DNA of 13,834 nucleotides, from positions 1 to 13,834 of the forward strand of contig CAMVDK010000057.1 in NCBI GenBank assembly GCA_947166165.1, read 5' to 3'. How positions within the stretch are numbered: the first letter of the stretch is position 1; each line of letters opens with the position of its first letter. Source of the DNA: an uncultured Porphyromonadaceae bacterium (GTDB lineage: Bacteria; Bacteroidota; Bacteroidia; Bacteroidales; Muribaculaceae). Below are positions 7,107-12,996 of this stretch, one piece after another. The position numbers were made by a program, and so were the translations under genes. The notes beneath the pieces were generated by a model. That model was not told the DNA's origin, did not search any database, and saw only the letters and a list, made by a program, of their open reading frames with translations.

Positions 7107-7219
7107 GACCGATTTTAGACATAAGGACACAAGCACTTGCCCCGGGTGGACATAAGGACATAAGTCTTTTTTCTTCATGGCTTTTGTCCTTGTTAAAGGC
7201 TTGTGTCCTTTTGTCTTAA
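7107..7219 (+). repeat. 110-base intergenic repeat, copy B (uninterrupted)
   Basis: This is the cleanest plus-strand copy. It runs from GACCGATTTTAGACATAAGG to TTTTGTCTTAA. AAGGACACAAGC (7123-7134) pairs perfectly with GCTTGTGTCCTT (7199-7210), and an inner pair AAGGACATAAG (7154-7164) with CTTTTGTCCTT (7181-7191) makes a nested hairpin. A partial unit, GACCGATTTTTGACATAAG, precedes it at 7069-7087. It begins right after the symporter stop (7065), so it would be the first structure in that transcript's 3' end. Confidence 0.82.
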
Positions 7220-7294
7220 TTGATGCCATGTCCTTTCGGCATGCCCTCTCCTACCCCGTTGCCACGCTAAAGTACGTTAAAATGAGGCCGGGGC

Positions 7295-7327
7295 TTGTGG
7301 CAGATTGAACGAAAAGATGTAAATTTG
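7295..7327 (+). promoter_or_regulatory. Promoter for the nucleoside phosphorylase gene
   Basis: TAAATTTG at 7320-7327 is a full match to TAnnTTTG. The upstream box is weaker: a TTG at 7295-7297 with a 22-base spacer, slightly long. The leader would be about 45-50 bases. The rest of the gap between repeat copy B and this promoter (7220-7294) shows no other feature. Confidence 0.62.
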
Positions 7328-7379
7328 CATTTTTCTGCAATTCACACTCATTCTTAACGCTTCACGCCCCATCAGAACT

Positions 7380-8264
7380 ATGGAAAAGAAACCCATTCCC
7401 GAGAGCGAACTCATCATCAACGACGACGGTTCGGCCTTCCACATCCATCTGCGCCCAGAGCAGCTGTGCGACAACATTGTGATTTGCGGCGACCCGGGCC
7501 GCGTGGACATGATTGCCTCGCACTTCGACACGCGCGACTTCGAAGTCAGCAGCCGCGAGTTCCACACCATAGGCGGCACACGAGGCGGACGCCCCATCAT
7601 GGCGCTGTCGCACGGCATAGGCGGCGACAACATCGACATCGTGATGACCGAGCTCGACGCCCTGGCCAACGTCGACTTTGCCACACGCCTGCCGCGCGAC
7701 GAGCACCGCACGCTCAACATCGTGCGCGTGGGCACCAGCGGCGGCCTGCAGCCCAACGTGCCGGTGGGCACCGCCGTCATCGCCGCCAAGGCCATCGGCT
7801 TCGACGGTGTGCTCAACTACTACGCCGCGCGCAACGACGTGAGCGACCTCGACTTCGAGCGCGACTTCTGCCAGCACGTGCAGTGGAACCCGCTTTTCTC
7901 CAAGCCCTATGTGGTCGACGCCGACCCCTGGCTGGTGGAGCGCATCGGCCGCGACGACATGGTGCGCGGCTACACCATCTCGGCCGTGGGCTTCTACGGG
8001 CCGCAGGGCCGCGAGGTGCGCGCCCGACTCATGGAGCCGGAGCTCAACCACCGCATCGAGTCGTTTGAGTTCGCCGGTGGCCGCATCACCAACTATGAGA
8101 TGGAGAGCGCGGCCCTGCAAGGCCTGGCCCGCATTCTGGGCCACCGCGCCATGACCGTGTGCTCGATCATCGCCAACCGCGTGGCCACCGAGGCCAATAC
8201 CAACTACAAAACCGCCGTGGCCGACCTCGTGGCCACCGTGGTGAACCGTCTCACGGCCGACTGA
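7380..8264 (+). CDS. Nucleoside phosphorylase, uridine phosphorylase-like
   Basis: A 294-residue cytoplasmic enzyme of the PNP/UDP (NP-I) family, which splits a nucleoside with phosphate to give a free base and ribose-1-phosphate. The phosphate-binding GDPGR is near residues 38-42. GTSGGLQPNVPVG near 118-130 is the central family signature. NYEMESAAL near 240-248 carries the ribose-binding Met-Glu pair. The overall pattern is closest to uridine phosphorylase-type proteins of Bacteroidota, but purine specificity cannot be excluded. It is a one-gene unit: its own promoter precedes it and repeat copy C follows it. It probably serves nucleoside salvage, feeding the same ribose pool as prs further along. 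Confidence 0.9.
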   Translation: MEKKPIPESELIINDDGSAFHIHLRPEQLCDNIVICGDPGRVDMIASHFDTRDFEVSSREFHTIGGTRGGRPIMALSHGIGGDNIDIVMTELDALANVDFATRLPRDEHRTLNIVRVGTSGGLQPNVPVGTAVIAAKAIGFDGVLNYYAARNDVSDLDFERDFCQHVQWNPLFSKPYVVDADPWLVERIGRDDMVRGYTISAVGFYGPQGREVRARLMEPELNHRIESFEFAGGRITNYEMESAALQGLARILGHRAMTVCSIIANRVATEANTNYKTAVADLVATVVNRLTAD

Positions 8265-8283
8265 AGCACACGCACCCTCCACA

Positions 8284-8453
8284 AGACATAAGAACACTGG
8301 TTTTTAAGACATAAGGACACTGTTTTTTTAGACATAAGGACATAAGCCTTTAAAAAGAACACAAGCCTTTAACAAGAACACAAGGAAGAAAAAGTCTTAT
8401 GTCCTTATGTCCACTTGGGTCAAAGGCTTGTGTTCTTTTGTCTAAAATCGGTC
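8284..8453 (-). repeat. 110-base intergenic repeat, copy C, with extra 23-base tandem units
   Basis: On the minus strand, 8453 back to about 8349 aligns with the other copies, from GACCGATTTTAGACAAAAG through TTGTTAAAGGCTTGTGTTC. Beyond it lie three tandem 23-base units starting at 8284, 8307 and 8330, each beginning AGACATAAG. Two long pairings interleave: 8331-8346 with 8396-8411 (16 bp) and 8357-8370 with 8422-8435 (14 bp). They cannot form one simple nested hairpin. The copy follows the phosphorylase stop and precedes the promoter of the FAD gene, so it may end the phosphorylase transcript. Confidence 0.8.
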
Positions 8454-8483
8454 GGGCTTGTCTTCCATGCTCGCTCGCCGCAG

Positions 8484-8514
8484 TTGCCCACTTCGAAAAT
8501 ATTTGCTACCTTTG
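8484..8514 (+). promoter_or_regulatory. Promoter for the FAD dehydrogenase - threonine aldolase unit
   Basis: TTG (8484-8486), a 20-base spacer and TACCTTTG (8507-8514) match the Bacteroidota promoter consensus. The start codon at 8546 lies about 30 bases past it, giving a short leader. Confidence 0.75.
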
Positions 8515-8545
8515 CGGTCTGAATCACTGAAAGACTTAAGCAACG

Positions 8546-10135
8546 ATGATTGAGGAAATGCAATTGCGAGTCACTCCGCGTGTGGCAGCCAGCGAACAGG
8601 CTATAGCCCACTACATAGCCAGCGAACGCCACTTGAGCCAGGAGCGAATCGCCGGTGTGCGTGTGCTGCGGCGGTCGATCGACGCCCGCCAGCGCCGCGT
8701 GATGGTCAATCTGCGCGTGCAGGCATTCATCGACGAGCCGGTGGCCGCCACGCCACTGGTGCCACCCATCGCCTACTCGCCCGTGGGCGGCAGCGCCCGG
8801 CAGGCCATCGTGGTGGGAGCCGGGCCGGGCGGACTCTTCGCCGCGCTCCGGCTCATCGAACTTGGCGTGAAGCCCATCGTGCTCGAGCGCGGCAAGAACG
8901 TGACCGACCGGCGCAAGGACGTTGCGCGCATCTCGCGCGAGGGGGTGGTGGACCCCGACAGCAACTATTGCTTCGGCGAGGGCGGCGCAGGGGCCTACAG
9001 CGACGGCAAGCTCTACACGCGCAGCCGCAAGCGCGGCTCGGTGGAGCGCATACTGGGCATCTTCGTGCAGCACGGGGCCAGCGCCGACATCCTGGTCGAC
9101 GCGCATCCCCACATCGGCAGCGACCGCCTGCCGGGTGTCATCGAGCGCATGCGGGCCACCATTCTGGCCTGCGGCGGAGAGGTGCACTTCCAGACCCGCG
9201 TCACTGGGCTTGCCGTGGCCGACGGCCGCGTAGCCGGTGTGGACTGCGCCGACGGGAGCCATTACTCCGGCCCCGTGATCCTGGCCACCGGACACTCGGC
9301 GCGCGACGTCTACGAGATGCTCCACTCGGCTGGCATCCTCCTCGAGGCCAAGGGCCTCGCCGTGGGCGTGCGACTGGAGCATCCGCAGCACCTCATCGAC
9401 CAGATTCAGTATCACAACCCTGCCGGCCGTGGCGACTATCTGCCCGCCGCCGAGTACAGCTTCGTGACGCAAGTCGACGAGCGGGGCGTCTATTCGTTCT
9501 GCATGTGTCCTGGCGGAGTGGTGGTGCCCGCCGCCAGCGCACCCGGACAGTTGGTGGTGAACGGCATGTCGCCCAGCCACCGCAACACCTACTGGGCCAA
9601 CTCCGGCATGGTGGTGGAACTGCATCCCGACGACCTTCCGCCCGAGTATGCCCGTCACGGCGTGCTGGCCATGATGCGTTTTCAGGAGAGTATGGAGCGC
9701 ATGGCCTTCGAGCAGGCTGGCTGCAGCCAGACGGCCGGAGCGCAGCGCATGAAGGACTTTGTGGAGGGCCGCCCGTCGCGGCTCATCCCGCCGTCGAGTT
9801 TCAGCGCCGGCTTGCAGCCCTCGCGCCTCGACCAGTGGCTGCCGCCTTTCGTGGGCGGGCGGCTGCGCAAGGCTTTCACGACCTTCGGCCGCGCGGCCAA
9901 AGGCTTCCTTACTAACGACGCCATCGTGATTGGTGTCGAGACCCGCACGTCGTCGCCGGTGCGCATCCCCCGCAACGATGAGAGGCTCCACCACATCGCC
10001 GTCGAAGGGCTGTATCCCTGCGGCGAGGGGGCCGGATATGCCGGTGGCATCGTCTCGGCCGCCATCGATGGCGAACGCTGTGCCGAAGCCCTGGCCATCG
10101 AGAGGGGACGTGAAAGTGGAAACAATGGCCAGTGA
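8546..10135 (+). CDS. FAD-dependent dehydrogenase, COG2509-type, uncharacterised
   Basis: A 529-residue flavoprotein. A small N-terminal domain (about 1-80, alpha/beta, with VRVLRRSIDARQ) precedes the FAD-binding Rossmann fold, whose dinucleotide motif is VVGAGPGG (89-96) followed by VLERG (112-116). NYCFGEGGAGAYSDGKL (140-156) and ATGHSARDVYEML are hallmarks of the COG2509 group. The C-terminal GLYPCGEGAGYAGGIVSAA closes the FAD site. This layout and length match other Bacteroidota members, whose substrate is unknown. There is no signal peptide, so it is probably cytoplasmic. It has its own promoter and is followed after 24 bases by the threonine aldolase gene, which suggests co-transcription. 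A link to amino-acid oxidation is speculative. Confidence 0.88.
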   Translation: MIEEMQLRVTPRVAASEQAIAHYIASERHLSQERIAGVRVLRRSIDARQRRVMVNLRVQAFIDEPVAATPLVPPIAYSPVGGSARQAIVVGAGPGGLFAALRLIELGVKPIVLERGKNVTDRRKDVARISREGVVDPDSNYCFGEGGAGAYSDGKLYTRSRKRGSVERILGIFVQHGASADILVDAHPHIGSDRLPGVIERMRATILACGGEVHFQTRVTGLAVADGRVAGVDCADGSHYSGPVILATGHSARDVYEMLHSAGILLEAKGLAVGVRLEHPQHLIDQIQYHNPAGRGDYLPAAEYSFVTQVDERGVYSFCMCPGGVVVPAASAPGQLVVNGMSPSHRNTYWANSGMVVELHPDDLPPEYARHGVLAMMRFQESMERMAFEQAGCSQTAGAQRMKDFVEGRPSRLIPPSSFSAGLQPSRLDQWLPPFVGGRLRKAFTTFGRAAKGFLTNDAIVIGVETRTSSPVRIPRNDERLHHIAVEGLYPCGEGAGYAGGIVSAAIDGERCAEALAIERGRESGNNGQ

Positions 10136-10159
10136 GCAAGTCATTTAAATATTGTCAAT

Positions 10160-11191
10160 ATGTTGAAGTTCAGTTGTGATTATATGGAAGGTTGTCATCC
10201 GGCCATCCTGCGCCGGCTGGCCGAAGTGAATCTGGTAAAGAACGATGGCTACGGCTACGACCCCTACAGCCAGAGCGCCATCGCCAAGATACGCGCCGCA
10301 TGCGAGCTGCCCGAAGCCGAAGTGCGCCTGCTGGTGGGAGGCACGCAGACCAACACCATCGTGCTCGACGCGCTGCTGCGCCACAACCAGGGCGTGCTGG
10401 CGGCGGCAACGGGCCACATCAACGTGCACGAGTCGGGAGCCATCGAGGCCTGCGGACACAAGGTGATGCCCCAGCCGGCCACCGACGGCAAAATCGACCT
10501 CGACCATCTGGAGCAGCATCTGGCCGCGCTCAAGACCGAGTATGATGCTGTGGGCTGGGAGCACTATGTGGTGCCGAAGGTGCTCTACGTGTCGTTTCCC
10601 ACCGAGATGGGCACGCTCTACAGCCGGGCCGAACTGGAGCGGATGCGGGCGTTGTGCGACCGGTATCACCTCCACCTGTTCGTCGACGGCGCACGGCTGG
10701 GCTACGGGCTGATGTCGCCCGCTTGCGACATCACCCTGCCCGAGCTGGCGCGACTGTGCGACGTGTTCTACATAGGCGGCACAAAGGTGGGCGCCATGTT
10801 TGGTGAGGCGGTGGTGGTGACCAATCGCGAGCTGACCATTCCCCGTGGACTCATCAAGCAGCGCGGGGCCCTGCTGGCCAAGGGATGGCTGCTGGGCCTG
10901 CAGTTCGACACGCTGATGACCAACGGCCTGTATTTCGACATCAGCCTGGGCGCCATCACGCAGGCCATGCGTCTGCGCGACGGGCTGCTGGCCAAGGGCT
11001 ACCGCATGCATGGCGAGTCGCCCACCAACCAGCAGTTCTTCGTCATGCCCAACGACCGCCTGCCGGCGTTGGCCGAGCAGGTGGGGTTCGACCACTTCAG
11101 CCCCTTCGACGAGCATCACACGCTCGTCAGGCTATGCACCAGCTGGGCCACCACAGCCGAGCAAATCAACCAACTGCTGCAATGCCTGTGA
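10160..11191 (+). CDS. Threonine aldolase (beta-eliminating lyase family)
   Basis: A 343-residue PLP enzyme of fold type I, expected to cleave L-threonine or L-allo-threonine to glycine and acetaldehyde. The catalytic lysine is K209 in YIGGTKVGAMFGEA. The PLP-binding aspartate is D176 in LFVDGARLGYGL. GGTQTN (60-65) contacts the cofactor phosphate, and H90 in INVHESGAI stacks on the ring. The length is typical and the C-terminal domain is complete. Which threonine isomer it prefers cannot be told from sequence. It follows the FAD gene closely and ends just before a strong hairpin at 11197-11237. Glycine from this reaction would suit one-carbon or purine supply; that is inference. Confidence 0.92.
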   Translation: MLKFSCDYMEGCHPAILRRLAEVNLVKNDGYGYDPYSQSAIAKIRAACELPEAEVRLLVGGTQTNTIVLDALLRHNQGVLAAATGHINVHESGAIEACGHKVMPQPATDGKIDLDHLEQHLAALKTEYDAVGWEHYVVPKVLYVSFPTEMGTLYSRAELERMRALCDRYHLHLFVDGARLGYGLMSPACDITLPELARLCDVFYIGGTKVGAMFGEAVVVTNRELTIPRGLIKQRGALLAKGWLLGLQFDTLMTNGLYFDISLGAITQAMRLRDGLLAKGYRMHGESPTNQQFFVMPNDRLPALAEQVGFDHFSPFDEHHTLVRLCTSWATTAEQINQLLQCL

Positions 11192-11196
11192 AACGG

Positions 11197-11237
11197 CAGC
11201 GAACCCCGCCGGCACATGGCCCTGGCGGGGTTCGCTG
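11197..11237. terminator. Shared hairpin between threonine aldolase and prs
   Basis: CAGCGAACCCCGCC (11197-11210) pairs perfectly with GGCGGGGTTCGCTG (11224-11237) around a 13-base loop. It fills the gap between the converging stops at 11191 and 11264. There is no T run on either side, so it may act as a two-way barrier or 3'-end protector more than a classical Rho-independent terminator. Confidence 0.7.
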
Positions 11238-11263
11238 TGGATGACGCAGGTCGATTCAACGGC

Positions 11264-12196
11264 TCAAAGCAGGTACTGCGAACTGATTGAGCGGTTGTCG
11301 TGCACGCGCTGGATGGTGTCGGCAAAGAGCGAGGCGATGCTGATCACGCTCATCTTGGGGCACTTAGCCGTGTCGAAGGGGATGGAGTTCGACACAATCA
11401 CCTCGTCGAGGGCACTGGCCATGATACGCTCGCTGGCCGGCTCGCTCATGATGGCGTGCGACGCCAGGGCGCGCACACTCTTGGCGCCGTTCTCCTTCAT
11501 CAGGTTGGCCGCTTTGCAGATGGTGCCGGCGGTGTCGATCATGTCGTCGACCAGAATCACATTTTTGTCCTTCACATCGCCAATCACCGTCATCGTGTCC
11601 ACCACGTTGGCCTTGGCGCGCACCTTGTGGCACAGCACCAGCGGAGCGTTGAAGTACTTTGCATAGCCGTTGGCGCGCTTGGCACCGCCCACGTCGGGGC
11701 TGGCTATCACCATGTCGGTCAGGTGGAGCTGCTCGATGTAGGGGATGAACACCGACGAGGCGTAGAGGTGGTTGACCGGCACGTCGAAGAAACCCTGAAT
11801 CTGGTCGGCATGCAGGTCCATGGTGATCAGGCAGTCGATGCCTGCCGCGCTGAGCAGGTTGGCCACCAGCTTGGCGGCAATCGACACGCGCGGCTTGTCC
11901 TTGCGGTCTTGCCGCGCCCAGCCAAAATAAGGGATCACGGCGGCGATTGAGCCTGCCGACGCACGCTTGGCGGCGTCGATCATCAGCAGCAGCTCCATCA
12001 GGTTGTCAGTAGTAGGGAACGTGGACTGCACCAAATACACGTTCACACCGCGCACCGATTCCTCGTACGACACGCCGAACTCGCCGTCGGCAAAGCGAGT
12101 GACGTTCATCTTGCCAAGTTCCATCCCCAGGTCGTGGGCGATTTCGCTGGCCACATAGCGTGAATTAGTCCCAGAGAAAACTTTGAATTGACTCAT
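11264..12196 (-). CDS. prs: Ribose-phosphate pyrophosphokinase (PRPP synthetase)
   Basis: PRPP synthetase, 310 residues. It makes phosphoribosyl pyrophosphate from ribose-5-phosphate and ATP, feeding purine, pyrimidine, histidine and NAD synthesis. The ATP region ARQDRKDKPRVSIAAKL is at 94-110, the flexible-loop and metal region DLHADQIQGFF at 127-137, and the PRPP-binding loop VILVDDMIDTAGT at 213-225. The length is typical of the bacterial class I enzyme. The frame is open upstream to 12262, but that codon lies inside the promoter; the ATG at 12196 begins at the conserved MSQFKVFSG and leaves a leader of about 35 bases. Transcription would start in the triplicated promoter repeat just upstream. 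It ends facing the threonine aldolase gene. Confidence 0.97.
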   Translation of the reverse strand: MSQFKVFSGTNSRYVASEIAHDLGMELGKMNVTRFADGEFGVSYEESVRGVNVYLVQSTFPTTDNLMELLLMIDAAKRASAGSIAAVIPYFGWARQDRKDKPRVSIAAKLVANLLSAAGIDCLITMDLHADQIQGFFDVPVNHLYASSVFIPYIEQLHLTDMVIASPDVGGAKRANGYAKYFNAPLVLCHKVRAKANVVDTMTVIGDVKDKNVILVDDMIDTAGTICKAANLMKENGAKSVRALASHAIMSEPASERIMASALDEVIVSNSIPFDTAKCPKMSVISIASLFADTIQRVHDNRSISSQYLL

Positions 12197-12235
12197 AGTG
12201 GTTGTTGGAGTAGTTATGTTGATTAGCAATTCCGC

Positions 12236-12470
12236 TGCAAAATTAGTGCAAACCGAGCGCAAAACAAAGCAAGCTCGCTTGCTTTTTTGCCGAGGTGCAG
12301 CCTAATTTCGCGATTACAGCGCAAAATTAGTGCAAACCGAGCGAAAAAGCAAAGCTTGCTTTGATTTTTCCGAGGTGAAGCCTAATTTCGCGCGCAGCGC
12401 AACGTTAGTGCAAACCGAGCGAAAAAGCAAAGCTTGCTTTGATTTTTCCGAGGTGCAGCCTAATTTCGCC
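12236..12470. repeat. Three tandem promoter-bearing units upstream of prs
   Basis: Units of about 75 bases occur at roughly 12236-12312, 12320-12392 and 12398-12470, with spacing of 84 then 78 bases. Units 2 and 3 are nearly identical; unit 1 differs in its centre. Each has leftward TAATTTTG (12238, 12322; degraded to TAACGTTG at 12400) and rightward TAATTTCG (12303, 12383, 12461). In units 2 and 3 the upstream boxes CAAA and TTTG are mirror images around a perfect dyad, CAAAGCTTGCTTTG (12350-12363 and 12428-12441). Only the leftward direction has a gene with an aligned start (prs). Confidence 0.82.
12238..12268 (-). promoter_or_regulatory. Proximal promoter of prs
   Basis: On the minus strand, TTTG (complement of 12265-12268), a 19-base spacer and TAATTTTG (complement of 12238-12245) fit the Bacteroidota consensus exactly. 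It lies within the first of three tandem repeat units and fixes the prs start at 12196, since the upstream in-frame codon at 12262 falls inside it. Confidence 0.82.
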
Positions 12471-12499
12471 TTTTTAGACAAAATGTGTTCTTACAGCTC

Positions 12500-12969
12500 G
12501 ACCAATTTTAGACAAAAGAACACAAGCCTTTGACCCGAGGGGGCATAAGGACATAAGATTTGGGAACTATCTACTTGTTGTCCCCAAGTCAGGCCTTGAA
12601 AATGGCGAGCGAGAGTGCGTCGGAACCGTGAAAGGAATGCGGAATTGCCCGAAGGGCAACATTTTTATAACCCGGGGTCAACGCGCAGCGGTGGCCCCGG
12701 GGAAAGGATGCAATCAAAGTGCCTCTGAAGGAGGCCACACGAGGGTAAGAGGGAATACCGCAGCCACAGTGGCCTCCTCCAGAGGCTTTTCTGCCAGCTG
12801 ATGGCATCACCCCGGGCCAACGCTGCGCGTGTCCCAGGGTTATCCAGATACAGCCCTCCGGGCTTTTCCGTTGACGTTATTCATGGTTGGGGACAACAAG
12901 TAGATAGCTCCCTAAGATTATTCTTCATGGCTTGTGTTCTTTATATAGGCTTGTGTTCTTTTGTCTTAA
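12500..12969 (+). repeat. 110-base intergenic repeat, copy D, interrupted by palindromic element 2
   Basis: This copy starts GACCAATTTTAGAC and ends TTTTGTCTTAA. Its arms AGACAAAAGAACACAAGCCT (12510-12529) and the reverse complement (12947-12966) match over 20 bases although a 352-base element (12561-12912) now separates them. With the element and one TAAGATT removed, about 111 bases remain and align with copy B. It adjoins the 3' end of dprA. Confidence 0.8.
12561..12912. mobile_element. Nested-palindrome MITE-like element 2 (352 bp)
   Basis: The terminal inverted repeats are 26 bases with one mismatch: 12562-12587 (begins GGGAACTATCTACTTG) and 12887-12912 (ends AAGTAGATAGCTCCC). TAAGATT flanks both sides (12554-12560 and 12913-12919), a likely 7-bp target duplication. 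Inside are a continuous imperfect stem of about 35 bp (12667-12702 with 12810-12843) and an inner 18-bp stem (12721-12738 with 12769-12786, one mismatch), so the whole element can fold as one long hairpin. Small hairpins sit at 12645-12659 and 12852-12864. There is no transposase. It could be a non-autonomous transposable element, a structured RNA, or both. Confidence 0.72.
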
Positions 12970-12996
12970 AAGCCTGAGCGTCGGCTGGCAGGGTCT

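Noticed and set aside
12197..12262. N-terminal extension of prs to 12262
   Set aside because: The extension would begin inside the promoter (12238-12268) and adds 22 residues absent from the conserved PRPP synthetase start.
12330..12533. A 67-residue open frame with an internal duplication (QTERKSKACFDFSEV appears twice)
   Set aside because: It is only the in-frame translation of the tandem promoter units and runs into repeat copy D; the duplication comes from the DNA repeat, not from a protein domain.
12589..12810. A 73-residue minus-strand frame inside palindromic element 2
   Set aside because: It lies wholly within the self-complementary element and shows no recognisable domain. The constraint there looks like pairing, not coding. 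It should be revisited if the frame is kept open in many genomic copies.
4227..12969. CRISPR array suggested by the repeated ACATAAGG blocks
   Set aside because: The blocks are spread over four intergenic regions in two orientations with no uniform spacers, and there are no cas genes.
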